The notes under the pieces are model-generated. The model was given only the letters and a program-made list of their open reading frames with translations. It ran no database searches and was not told where the DNA came from. This document shows, in pieces, positions 44,773-53,890 of a stretch of DNA of 64,000 nucleotides. This DNA comes from Mesobacillus maritimus. Lineage in GTDB: Bacteria; Bacillota; Bacilli; Bacillales; Cytobacillaceae. The translations under genes were made by a program, and so were the position numbers. Each line of letters begins with the position of its first letter. The stretch's first letter is position 1. The stretch spans positions 1-64,000 of the forward strand of contig NZ_JAMBNR010000001.1 of assembly GCF_023715205.1 (NCBI RefSeq). The letters run 5' to 3'.

Positions 44773-45291
44773 ATGAAAGGTATTTTAAAAGGTATTCAAC
44801 GACTTAATGAAACCATCATGTGGATAACCGGGACGATTATTTTTATCATGGCCATATTATTGTTCTATGCCATCATTATGAGGTACTTTTTCGAGAAGCC
44901 ACCTGCTTGGTCTTTCGATTTAACAAGTTGGTTTACAGGCTTATCTGCTTTTCTTGCAGGAGGATATGCACTAGCTCAAGGAGCACATGTAAGGGTCGAT
45001 ATTTTCTATGAAAGGTTCTCACTGCGTATACGTAGTTTCATAGATGCACTTACTTCGGTATTTATGTTTTTAATTGTATTTGTTCTCATTTGGAAAGGGA
45101 TGGAACAGGTTCTAGCCAACTATGAAACAAATGCAATGGCCTCAACTGGTTTGAATGTTCCTATCTGGCTTAAATGGGTCATGGTTCCTATTGGAGGGAT
45201 TCTTCTCGGTCTTCAGGGTATCGTTCATTTAATAAAAGATATTTATGCTGTAATAACAGGAAAGACACTTGAAGAGGGGGAATCGAATTAA
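44773..45291 (+). CDS. dctQ: TRAP transporter small permease (DctQ)
   Basis: A 172-residue protein with four transmembrane helices and the DctQ signature AYALAQGAHVRVDIFYERF-like stretch in the loop after helix 2. ATG 44773 is six bases from AGGAGG; the ATG three bases before is too close. It ends one base into the DctM start, so the two are translationally coupled. Confidence 0.9.
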   Translation: MKGILKGIQRLNETIMWITGTIIFIMAILLFYAIIMRYFFEKPPAWSFDLTSWFTGLSAFLAGGYALAQGAHVRVDIFYERFSLRIRSFIDALTSVFMFLIVFVLIWKGMEQVLANYETNAMASTGLNVPIWLKWVMVPIGGILLGLQGIVHLIKDIYAVITGKTLEEGESN

Positions 45292-46604
45292 TGGATGCGG
45301 GTATTATTGCTTTACTATTATTTGGCTCCCTCCTTGTACTGTTATTCCTTGGCGTTCCGATTGCATTTGGGATGGGAGGGATCTCACTCATATTTGGGTT
45401 CATCTTTTGGGGTGGGTTGCCTAGCTTTGAAGCTTTTTCTCTGGGTGCATATGGAAAAGTAACAGAGTTCGTTTTATCAGCAGTGCCTCTATATTTATTG
45501 ATGGCGGCTATCTTACAATATAGCGATCTAGCAGACGATATGTATGAAGCAGTCTATAGATGGTTTGGGGGCCTACGCGGTGGTCTAGCTGTAGGTACGA
45601 CGTTGATTTCTTCTATTTTTGCGGCAATGGTTGGAATTGCAACAGTAGCAACTGCCACTTTGGGATTAACTGCTCGACCTTCAATGTTGTCTCGAGGGTA
45701 TGATGATAAGTTAACCACGGGAACGATCATTGCAGGTGGAGCATTAGGAATTCTTATCCCACCAAGTATCATTATGATTATTTATGCTTCAGAGGCAGCG
45801 GTTTCTCCTGGAGCAATGTTCATGGGCGGGATCGTTCCAGGTATTTTGGCCGCGGTTATTTTCATAGGATATGTGCTAATAAAATGTGGAATTAATCCTG
45901 AAATGGGGCCGGCCATTAGAAAAGATGAGCGATTTTCATTGGGGGAAAAGCTAGAATCTATAAAATCCATCTTTTTACCGTTGTTTGTGATTGTTTTAGT
46001 TTTAGGTTCAATCTATACTGGCGCTGCAACTCCAACAGAGGCTGCGGCAGTTGGCGTAGTTGGTGCATTAATCAGTGCAGCGATAAAAAAGAAGTTAACA
46101 AAGGAGAACATCAAGAAAATTTTTGCTATGAGTGTTCGGGTAAACGCTATGGTTTTTTGGATCTTGATCAGCGCGGTTGCTTACTCGCGAATTGTTTCTG
46201 TTACAGGTGTAGGTAGTTGGTTTGCTGATTTTGTTACAAGTTTTGAAGTGAATGCCTGGGTTACTTTGATTGCGATGCAACTTGTGTTTTTTGTACTAGG
46301 AATGTTTATTGACCCTGCTGCGATCATTTTAATGACAGGTCCGCTTTTTCTACCAGTGGTGACACAACTTGGTTTTGACCCCGTTTGGTATGGAGTCATT
46401 TTTGTCATTAATATGTGTATGGCTTATATGACACCGCCTTTTGGTTTTAATTTGTTTGTTATGAGAGGGATAGCGTCAGATCTTAATATCAACACAATTT
46501 ACCGATCAGTGTGGCCGTTTGTCGGTTTATACGCTTTGGTAATTGTCATTTGTATGTTTTTCCCACAGTTAGTTTTATGGCTACCAAATCTCATGATTAA
46601 ATAA
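45291..46604 (+). CDS. dctM: TRAP transporter large permease (DctM)
   Basis: A 437-residue membrane protein with about twelve helices, the Na+-coupled transport subunit. Family strings: VPIAFGMG, GGLAVGTTLISSIFAAMVGIA-type helix, GGALGILIPPSIIMIIYA, ATPTEAAAVG and a C-terminal YMTPPFGFNLFVM. It overlaps DctQ by one base. There is no other transporter in this operon, so import is probably wholly through this system. Confidence 0.92.
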   Translation: MDAGIIALLLFGSLLVLLFLGVPIAFGMGGISLIFGFIFWGGLPSFEAFSLGAYGKVTEFVLSAVPLYLLMAAILQYSDLADDMYEAVYRWFGGLRGGLAVGTTLISSIFAAMVGIATVATATLGLTARPSMLSRGYDDKLTTGTIIAGGALGILIPPSIIMIIYASEAAVSPGAMFMGGIVPGILAAVIFIGYVLIKCGINPEMGPAIRKDERFSLGEKLESIKSIFLPLFVIVLVLGSIYTGAATPTEAAAVGVVGALISAAIKKKLTKENIKKIFAMSVRVNAMVFWILISAVAYSRIVSVTGVGSWFADFVTSFEVNAWVTLIAMQLVFFVLGMFIDPAAIILMTGPLFLPVVTQLGFDPVWYGVIFVINMCMAYMTPPFGFNLFVMRGIASDLNINTIYRSVWPFVGLYALVIVICMFFPQLVLWLPNLMIK

Positions 46605-46629
46605 CGTTTGTAAATATAGGAGGTCTAAT

Positions 46630-48198
46630 GTGAAAAGAATAGGTGACATCCTTCAAGAAGCGATGCAGTATTGCCCTGAAAAACCATTTTTGATTGAAGC
46701 AAACAAAAGAATCACTTATAAAGAGTTAGATGAAGCCACTGATCGATTAGCCAATGGATTACTATTGCATGGATTGAAGAGAGGAGATCATATAGCCATT
46801 CTTGCTTTAAATCAATTAGAATGGCTAATTACCTTTTTTGCTGCGGCTAAGGTAGGGATTGGGGTTGTTGCGTTAAATGTAAGATACAGGGAGCAAGAAC
46901 TTGAATATATGCTAAACCATGCCGAAGTTAAAGCTTTAGTATGCATTGATGAACATGCAGGGTTTAATTTTTCTGAATTTTTCAATAAACTCCATTCCAA
47001 AGTGCCCTCTGTTAAAAAGTACATTTTTATTGGAGAGGGTTTTGAAGGGAGTTTATCTTTTTCAAACTTATTTTCGACTGATTTGAATTCAACCATGTTA
47101 GAAAAAGCTAAAATTCAGGTTAAAGCAGATGACATGGCCATCATGATTTACACTTCAGGTACCACGGGGAAACCAAAGGGAGTCATGATTACTCACCAAA
47201 GTATCTTAGCCTCTGGTAAAGCTCAAGTAGACCATTTCGCTGTAACCAATCAGGATATCATCATTGCCGGCCTCCCCCTTAATCATGTAGGAGGGATAAC
47301 TTGTTCAATCACTGTCACTTTAATAAGCAAGGCTACAGCTATACTTATACCGGAATTTAAACCAAAGCTTGTCCTTGAGGCAATCGATAACCATAAGGCC
47401 ACTATCTATAGTGGAGTTCCAACAATGTACCACATGCTATTTAATGATCCTGACTTTTCTTCCTATCATTTAAAATCAGTTAAGCTCGCGATTGCAGGTG
47501 GCTCAAATGTTGAACCTGAATTATGTGAGAAAATTAATACTTTTATGCCTAATGCAAGATTGGTAAATTTATATGGCTTAAGTGAAAGTTCTGGCGCATG
47601 TGTGATGTCAAGAATAACAGATTCAATAGATACTGTACAAAGAACAATAGGTGTCCCAATTGGAGATTTCCAAGCAAAGGTTGTCGATGATAATAGACAA
47701 AATGTTTCAGTCGGAGAAATCGGTGAACTAGCGATAAAAGGGGATGGCATCGCAAAGGGCTATTATCGTGATCCTGAAAAAACAATGGAAACATTCACTG
47801 ATGGGGGCTGGCTATTTACTGGTGATATTGTCTCGCTTGATGAGGATGGGTATATTCGCTTTCAAGGTAGGAAAAAAGAAATGTACATCCAAGGTGGGTT
47901 TAATATTTTCCCGGTAGAAATTGAGAATCTATTAACCTCACACCCAAAAGTTTCCATAGCAGCTGGCATTGGGGTACCTGATGAATTTTTTGGAGAAGTA
48001 GGACGGTATTATATCATACCTGCTCCAGGTGAAAAACCAACAGAAGAAGAATTGAAAGAGTTTTGTCGCCGACGGCTTGCTGATTATAAAGTTCCTAAAA
48101 GGATTGTATTCGTTGAAAAGGTTCCAACAACACCAGCAGGGAAGATTCAAAAAGTAAAGTTAAAAGAAACCTATCTGAAATCGAAAAAGCAGAAGTAG
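46630..48198 (+). CDS. acyl-CoA synthetase (AMP-forming), ligase 1 of the TRAP operon
   Basis: A 522-residue ANL ligase: MIYTSGTTGKPKGVM, LYGLSESSG, GGWLFTGDIVSLDEDG, GRKKEMYIQGGFNIFPVEIE and the C-terminal Lys in TTPAGKIQKVK. GTG 46630 follows AGGAGGT by five bases. It resembles medium-chain/CaiC- or FadD3-like ligases in length and order. It lies 25 bases after DctM and would activate the acid brought in by the TRAP system. Confidence 0.88.
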   Translation: MKRIGDILQEAMQYCPEKPFLIEANKRITYKELDEATDRLANGLLLHGLKRGDHIAILALNQLEWLITFFAAAKVGIGVVALNVRYREQELEYMLNHAEVKALVCIDEHAGFNFSEFFNKLHSKVPSVKKYIFIGEGFEGSLSFSNLFSTDLNSTMLEKAKIQVKADDMAIMIYTSGTTGKPKGVMITHQSILASGKAQVDHFAVTNQDIIIAGLPLNHVGGITCSITVTLISKATAILIPEFKPKLVLEAIDNHKATIYSGVPTMYHMLFNDPDFSSYHLKSVKLAIAGGSNVEPELCEKINTFMPNARLVNLYGLSESSGACVMSRITDSIDTVQRTIGVPIGDFQAKVVDDNRQNVSVGEIGELAIKGDGIAKGYYRDPEKTMETFTDGGWLFTGDIVSLDEDGYIRFQGRKKEMYIQGGFNIFPVEIENLLTSHPKVSIAAGIGVPDEFFGEVGRYYIIPAPGEKPTEEELKEFCRRRLADYKVPKRIVFVEKVPTTPAGKIQKVKLKETYLKSKKQK

Positions 48199-48211
48199 AA
48201 AGGAGATTGTT

Positions 48212-49882
48212 ATGTTATTTGAGAGAATCGCCAATAGAAGTTGGAGTAAACAAACCATTCCTGAATTATTTCATGAAACATGCCAATTACGAAAGAATAA
48301 AGTGGCACTAGTTTTCCAGGGTCAAAAAATCACTTTTAACGAACTAAATGTAAATGTACAAAAAGCAGCTTCGATGCTAATTGGAATGGGAATTAAGCCA
48401 GGAGATCGTGTTACTTTACTGCCAACAACACGGCCTGAATTCATCTATTTATATCTCGGAATCATTCATGTTGGTGCGGTATACAATGTCCTCAATCTGT
48501 TATGGGGTGAAAATGAAATTCGTGCAATTTTAGAGCGCAATGATCCAAAAGTAATCGTAACCATAGATGAATATAAAGGAAAGAACTTTATCGAATTAAT
48601 TAAGAATTCAATTCCTGAACTCTCTATTAATGAGAATGAAGTTACCTCTAAAAATATCCCTAGTCTTACTCACATGATACAGGTAAGTGAACAAGGTGAA
48701 AATTATATTGGTTTCCATGCTTATGAGGAAGAAATTAGTAAAGTTCGTATTCGTCCGGATGAAATATTAGAAAGAGTTAAATTACAAAAAGGGACAGACA
48801 CTCAAATCATGTATCAAACATCAGGATCAACCGGTGTTTCTAAAACCGTTTTATTAGATCAGCGAACCCCGTTAGCGGCGATTAATTTTGGTGCTAAAAA
48901 CACAGGGTTTACTGAGGAAGATTCCTATATAAATTTTTCACCTATGTTTCATGTGGGAGGACTATTTGCCATTAATTTAAATCTCGTCTATGCAGGTACT
49001 ACTCTGTATATTATGGATTCCTTTTCTCCGTTAGAAGCATTACAGCTCATCGACGAAAACCACATCACAACTACCTTCGCCTTTGCCGCACACCTACAAG
49101 GAATTAAACAATTACCTAAGTTTTATGATTACAATTTTACTATTAAGAAAATGGTTCTAGCAGGTGACCCTAAAGCCTACGATTTAGCGAAAGAAATGTG
49201 TCGCCATGATGATGTCGTTGTGAACATGTTGTTTGGTCAAACAGAACATTGCGGTTTGATTGGTCTAGGAGAACATGACTGTTGCGAACCTAAGCTACAA
49301 AAATACTTTAATGGCAGACCTCTTCCAGGTGTGGAAGTTATAATCAAGGACATTCACACAGGAGAAATCCTCCCAGACCATCAGCCGGGTGAAATTTGTT
49401 ATCGTAGTCCGTTGCTTTTTAAAGGCTATTATAAGCAGCCTGATAAAACTTCTAAAGCGATTGACGAGAATGGATTTTTTCATAGTGGTGACTATGGAAC
49501 ATTGGAATTTGGTCATATACGTTTCTTAGGACGATTAGGAGGAGTGATTAAATCAGGAGGTGAAAATGTATCAACCTATAGAGTTAATTTACAGCTTATT
49601 GATCTTTTTCCTGATGAAATCGAAGACGTCCAATCTTTAGGAATTCCTGATGACTATTGGGGAACGAAATTAATTGCTTGGATTAGAAAGAAAGAAGGAA
49701 ATGTTCCTTTATCAACTGAAGATTTGAAAAAAAGGTGTAAAGGGAAGATGGCAGATTATGAGATCCCAAAAGATATTTTGTTTTGGGATGGGGAATGGCC
49801 AGTTTCGGCAGAAGGGAAAATCAATCAAAAGCTACTTATACAAAGAGCAATAGAAATCCTGTCTAATAAACCTGTTCATTAG
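48212..49882 (+). CDS. divergent AMP-forming acyl-CoA synthetase, ligase 2
   Basis: A 556-residue member of the ANL superfamily with several unusual core motifs: the P-loop is QTSGSTGVSKTVL (Ser where Pro-Lys-Gly is usual), the hinge region LFGQTEHCG, FHSGDYG, GRLGGVIKSGGENVS, and a C-terminal Lys in SAEGKINQK. The catalytic Lys is kept, so it may still be active. It is closer to bile-acid or 2-methyl-branched CoA ligases than to acetyl-CoA synthetase by motif, but I cannot name a substrate. It is 13 bases from ligase 1. Confidence 0.8.
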   Translation: MLFERIANRSWSKQTIPELFHETCQLRKNKVALVFQGQKITFNELNVNVQKAASMLIGMGIKPGDRVTLLPTTRPEFIYLYLGIIHVGAVYNVLNLLWGENEIRAILERNDPKVIVTIDEYKGKNFIELIKNSIPELSINENEVTSKNIPSLTHMIQVSEQGENYIGFHAYEEEISKVRIRPDEILERVKLQKGTDTQIMYQTSGSTGVSKTVLLDQRTPLAAINFGAKNTGFTEEDSYINFSPMFHVGGLFAINLNLVYAGTTLYIMDSFSPLEALQLIDENHITTTFAFAAHLQGIKQLPKFYDYNFTIKKMVLAGDPKAYDLAKEMCRHDDVVVNMLFGQTEHCGLIGLGEHDCCEPKLQKYFNGRPLPGVEVIIKDIHTGEILPDHQPGEICYRSPLLFKGYYKQPDKTSKAIDENGFFHSGDYGTLEFGHIRFLGRLGGVIKSGGENVSTYRVNLQLIDLFPDEIEDVQSLGIPDDYWGTKLIAWIRKKEGNVPLSTEDLKKRCKGKMADYEIPKDILFWDGEWPVSAEGKINQKLLIQRAIEILSNKPVH

Positions 49883-49962
49883 ACAGTTGGTTTAAGTTCG
49901 AAAAGTTGTTGGCTAAGGTCCAAAGTTCATATTTATTTTATGTAAGTATAGGAGGAGTGGGG

Positions 49963-51507
49963 ATGACGAACGGAATTGGAAGTTGGTTAAGGAAGCATTG
50001 TGAACGTGATGAAGATAAACTTGCGATTGTTTTTAAAGATAAAAGATTCACCTATCAACAATTTAATGATCGTGTAAATCAACTCTCGCATTCTTTCTTG
50101 GATCTTGGCGTTCGAAAAGGGGATCGGGTAACAGCACTTTTATATAATTCCAATGAAATGCTAGAAATTTTGTTTGCCTGCGCTAAACTAGGCGCGATTT
50201 TTGTCCCGGTTAACTATCGACTGAGTCCAGAAGAAGTTGAATACATTGTAGCAGATTCGGGCACACATCATTTTATTTATGATGAAAAGACAAAGCCGAT
50301 TGTGGATAGCTTAAGGAAATATAAAACTAGGATCACAGACTTTATTTATATTGGGGAATATCCACATAAAATGGACCATAAATATGAAAACCTTCTTAGA
50401 AATTCATCTAACGAAGAGCCAAGTTATGAAATTAACCATGATGATATCGTGATGATGATGTATACATCAGGGACAACAGGGAGACCAAAGGGAGCTATGC
50501 TTAGCCACGGCAACATCCAGTGGAACACAATCAATTACATCACATTTCTTTCGTTAGTTAAGGATGATACAACTTTCACAGTTGCTCCGCTTTTTCATGT
50601 AGGTGGTCTAAATATTTTCACCGTTCCAATGCTGTACATTGGGGGGACTGTCTTTATCGATGACCAATTTGATCCTCGTAGGACATTGGAAACGATTGAA
50701 AATGAAAATATAACAACGTTGTTTTTGGTCCCGGCAATGTGGCAGGCCTTAAGTGAGGTAACGAACTTTGATGATTATGAAACGTCTTCGCTTCGATTAT
50801 CCTTATCCGGTGGAGCACCTTGTCCAATCACAATTATTGAGTTTTTTCAAAAGAGGAAGGTTAAGTTTTATGAAGGGTTTGGCTTAACAGAAGCTTCTCC
50901 TTTTGTTTGTTTACTAGATTCTAAAAGTGCAATTCGAAAAAATGGTTCAGTGGGGAAACCACCCGTTCATATTGATGTTCGGATTGTGGACCCAAATAAT
51001 TATGATGTACCAACAGGTGAAGTTGGCGAGTTACTAGTGAAAGGTCCAAATGTGATGGCAGGGTACTGGAATAAACCAGATGCGACTAGAGAAACGATAA
51101 AAGACGGTTGGTTATATACAGGGGATTTAGCAAAGTTTGACGAAGAAGGTTTCATATATATTGTAGACCGTAAAAAAGATATGATTATTACGGGTGGGGA
51201 AAATGTTTATCCGATTGAGGTAGAGCAAAGCTTGTACCGACATCCAAATATTAAAGAAGTAGCGATCATTGGCTACCCAGATAAAAAATGGGGAGAATCG
51301 GTAAAAGCTGTCGTTTCTTTGCATGATGATACAAAACCATTTACACTTGAAGAATTACGAGAGTTTTTAGATGGAAAACTTGCAAGATACAAAATGCCCA
51401 AAAAGTTGAAAATTGTCTCGGCTCTACCAAGAAATGCTACTGGCAAAATACTAAAAACTGTTTTGCGTAGGCTAGAACAAGAAAATGAAACTAAATATGT
51501 GAAATAA
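49963..51507 (+). CDS. acyl-CoA synthetase (AMP-forming), ligase 3
   Basis: A 514-residue ANL ligase with complete motifs: MMYTSGTTGRPKGAM, YEGFGLTEASP, GWLYTGDLAKFDEEG, DRKKDMIITGGENVYPIEVE and NATGKILKTV. ATG 49963 follows GGAGGAG by five bases; an ORF extended to 49906 lacks a site. It is a clear paralogue of the ligase cut at the right edge (63060): both begin with GIG-W, have RKGDRV near residue 60 and share PLFHVGG/PLFHIGG. It ends the TRAP operon before a terminator. Confidence 0.88.
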   Translation: MTNGIGSWLRKHCERDEDKLAIVFKDKRFTYQQFNDRVNQLSHSFLDLGVRKGDRVTALLYNSNEMLEILFACAKLGAIFVPVNYRLSPEEVEYIVADSGTHHFIYDEKTKPIVDSLRKYKTRITDFIYIGEYPHKMDHKYENLLRNSSNEEPSYEINHDDIVMMMYTSGTTGRPKGAMLSHGNIQWNTINYITFLSLVKDDTTFTVAPLFHVGGLNIFTVPMLYIGGTVFIDDQFDPRRTLETIENENITTLFLVPAMWQALSEVTNFDDYETSSLRLSLSGGAPCPITIIEFFQKRKVKFYEGFGLTEASPFVCLLDSKSAIRKNGSVGKPPVHIDVRIVDPNNYDVPTGEVGELLVKGPNVMAGYWNKPDATRETIKDGWLYTGDLAKFDEEGFIYIVDRKKDMIITGGENVYPIEVEQSLYRHPNIKEVAIIGYPDKKWGESVKAVVSLHDDTKPFTLEELREFLDGKLARYKMPKKLKIVSALPRNATGKILKTVLRRLEQENETKYVK

Positions 51508-51529
51508 TTCCCTTGTAAATGAACTCAAA

Positions 51530-51555
51530 AAGGCATCGGCGAAACCCGATGCCTT
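51530..51555. terminator. bidirectional terminator
   Basis: AAGGCATCGG pairs with CCGATGCCTT around a 6-base loop. It lies between the convergent ligase 3 and mtnE genes. Confidence 0.8.
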
Positions 51556-51588
51556 AATGGTTTTGAATTAAAGAATTTTGTGAGTGAT

Positions 51589-52755
51589 TCATCTGAAAAG
51601 TTTTAATTTGTCTATCCGGTCAACTGCCTCGATTAATCGGTCTTCGGACACAAGTAAACCAACACGAACATAGCCTTCACCATATTTCCCAAACCCATTT
51701 CCTGGTGCAACAGCGACATCTGCTTTCTCCAATAGCAGGTCAGCAAACTCTTCACTCGTAAAGCCTTTCGGAGTAGGTAGCCAAGCGAAAAAAGACCCTG
51801 CTGGTGCATCAACCTGCCAGCCAATTTTAGAACAAGCTTTTATTAGCGTATTTCGTCGGTTCTCGTAAAGCTGTACAAGTTCCCTGACACATTCTTGATC
51901 CTCTGTAAGCGCGATAGCAGCGGCTTTTTGAATACCTGGAAAAAGACTGCAATATAAATGGTCTTGGATGAGATTCAACGCTTCAATGATAAGAGGGTTA
52001 CCAACAGCAAATCCAACACGCCACCCAGCCATATTATAAGTTTTCGATAATGTATAAACTTCAATGCCAATATCTTTCGAACCTTCTACTTCAAGAAAAC
52101 TTACAGGCTTCTTTCTGTCATAGCCGATAGCCCCATAAGCAAAATCATGTACAATTGTAATGTTGTTTGTTTTTGCAAACCTAACCGTTTCTTCGAAGAA
52201 GCTACGATTCGCGATTGCGCCCGTGGGATTATTCGGATAGTTTAGAAACATTAGTTTGGCTCTTTCACGTTGTTCTACAGAAATTCCTTCGTAATTAGGT
52301 AAAAAACCATTCTCTTTTAAAAGTGGGAAGGTCTCGTATTCGACGTTTGCTAGTGCAGCGCCAGATAAATAATCTGGATAACCTGGATCAGGCAATAACA
52401 TTAGGTCCCCATCATTTAAAAGACAAATGGGGAGTTCAACAAGACCTGATTTTGCTCCAAAAAGGATAGCAATCTCATTTTCCGGATCCACTTCAACGCC
52501 ATATTGCCGTTTATAAAATAGAGCAGCCGCTTCTTTTAACTCAGCTAACCCACGAAAAGAAGAATATTTATGATTTTGCGGGTCTTCTGCTGCTGTTTGT
52601 AGCGCTTTTACAATATGAGATGGGGTAGGTTGGTCAGGGTTTCCTTGACCTAGGTTAATGACATCACGACCTTCATTCACAGCATTTGTTACTTTGTTTA
52701 CAAGATTTGCAAAAAATTGAACAGGTAGGTTTTTTAAACGGTTTGATAGTTCCAT
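51589..52755 (-). CDS. mtnE: methionine-salvage aminotransferase
   Basis: A 388-residue PLP aminotransferase (fold type I). INLGQGNPDQPTP, NHKYSSFRG, FLNYPNNPTGA and TLSKTYNMAGWRVGF (PLP-binding Lys in SKT) match B. subtilis MtnE (YkrV) closely over the length. MtnE transaminates 2-oxo-4-methylthiobutyrate, preferably with glutamine, regenerating methionine. ATG 52755 has AAAGGTGG upstream; the longer frame adds 15 residues without support. The omega-amidase mtnU is divergently placed, as in B. subtilis. Confidence 0.9.
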   Translation of the reverse strand: MELSNRLKNLPVQFFANLVNKVTNAVNEGRDVINLGQGNPDQPTPSHIVKALQTAAEDPQNHKYSSFRGLAELKEAAALFYKRQYGVEVDPENEIAILFGAKSGLVELPICLLNDGDLMLLPDPGYPDYLSGAALANVEYETFPLLKENGFLPNYEGISVEQRERAKLMFLNYPNNPTGAIANRSFFEETVRFAKTNNITIVHDFAYGAIGYDRKKPVSFLEVEGSKDIGIEVYTLSKTYNMAGWRVGFAVGNPLIIEALNLIQDHLYCSLFPGIQKAAAIALTEDQECVRELVQLYENRRNTLIKACSKIGWQVDAPAGSFFAWLPTPKGFTSEEFADLLLEKADVAVAPGNGFGKYGEGYVRVGLLVSEDRLIEAVDRIDKLKLFR

Positions 52756-52841
52756 TCTTAAGCCACCTTTTTTTAAAAAGTAATTGCGATAATATTTCAA
52801 ATTTTATAACCTTTATATAAACTTGTCTAGGGGGAGATAAA

Positions 52842-53630
52842 ATGAAAATAGCGATTGTACAAATGAATATTCACTTTGGAGAGCCAAAGCAAAACTTTAC
52901 AGCTGTTGAAAAATATATTGAAGAGGCAATAAACTCGAATGTTGATGTTATTGTTTTACCAGAAATGTGGAATACAGGATACGCACTAGATCAACTAAAT
53001 CATTTGGCTGATGAAAACGGGGTAAAAACAAAAATGTTGTTAACAACACTGGCTAAAAAATACAAAATCAATATTGTTGGTGGTTCTGTTGCAACAAAAA
53101 AATCGGACGGTTACTATAATACGATGTATGTTGCGAATCGAGATGGAAAAATCATTGCAGATTATGATAAAGCACATTTGTTCAAGTTGATGGATGAGCA
53201 TAAATTTATGAATCCAGGGCAAAGCAAGAATCTTTTCGAATTGGATGGAACAGTCTGCGGTGGGATCATCTGTTATGACCTTCGATTTCCTGAATGGACA
53301 AGAGAACATACACTGAACGGTGCAAAAGTAATTTTTGTACCTGCTGAGTGGCCAGAAGTTAGGATTGACCACTGGCAGATTTTGTTACAAGCGAGGGCAA
53401 TTGAAAATCAATGCTTTTTGGTTGCTGTAAATCGTGTAGGCTCGGACCCTAATAATCAATTTAACGGCCATTCAATGGTGGTTGCACCGTGGGGAGAGGT
53501 CTTGCTTCATAACCATACAAAAGAAGGGATATTTTATGTAAATCTCGAGTTAAAAGAAGTTGATAGTGTACGACAAAGAATTCCAGTTTATGAAGACAGA
53601 AGAACAGATTTATACAATACAAAAATATAA
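52842..53630 (+). CDS. mtnU: omega-amidase of the nitrilase family
   Basis: A 262-residue nitrilase-superfamily hydrolase with the catalytic triad E41 (LPEMWNTG), K110 (YDKAHLF) and C144 (GGIICYDLRFPEW). The best-known role in Bacillus is MtnU/YkrU: it hydrolyses 2-oxoglutaramate formed when MtnE uses glutamine, pulling the transamination forward. It is divergent from mtnE with an 86-base shared control region. A G-rich site precedes ATG 52842. Confidence 0.87.
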   Translation: MKIAIVQMNIHFGEPKQNFTAVEKYIEEAINSNVDVIVLPEMWNTGYALDQLNHLADENGVKTKMLLTTLAKKYKINIVGGSVATKKSDGYYNTMYVANRDGKIIADYDKAHLFKLMDEHKFMNPGQSKNLFELDGTVCGGIICYDLRFPEWTREHTLNGAKVIFVPAEWPEVRIDHWQILLQARAIENQCFLVAVNRVGSDPNNQFNGHSMVVAPWGEVLLHNHTKEGIFYVNLELKEVDSVRQRIPVYEDRRTDLYNTKI

Positions 53631-53778
53631 TCGGCTCTACTCAGGACGGTAATTCCTCCTCTACAATTGAATAACATATTTAGTAAGGTCATATAAACTG
53701 ATCTCTAGGTTATTAATATTCGCAAACGTCAACAAAATTTGAAAGTAATTTTTAAAAGAACCACATTTTTATAGAAAA

Positions 53779-53813
53779 GGAAGCAACCAAATAGTTCTCA
53801 TAACGGTTGCTTC
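53779..53813. terminator. intrinsic terminator
   Basis: GGAAGCAACC pairs with GGTTGCTTC, with a T-rich tail. It separates mtnU and the convergent activator gene. Bases 53631-53778 hold nothing else of note. Confidence 0.65.
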
Positions 53814-53821
53814 TGTTTCTT

Positions 53822-53850
53822 ATAGGCTCTTTTCTTTAGGATTTTAACAA
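53822..53850. repeat. dispersed intergenic repeat, locus B
   Basis: ATAGGCTCTTTTCT (53822-53835) runs straight into CTTTAGGATTTTAACAA (53834-53850). Both blocks also occur exactly at locus A (19060-19073, 19208-19224), where they are 135 bases apart. The following bases to about 53880 also resemble locus A (AATCT-GAACGAAAA). Confidence 0.5.
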
Positions 53851-53890
53851 CAATCTGAACGAAAAATCCTTGTTATCTTCTCTGTTTTCG

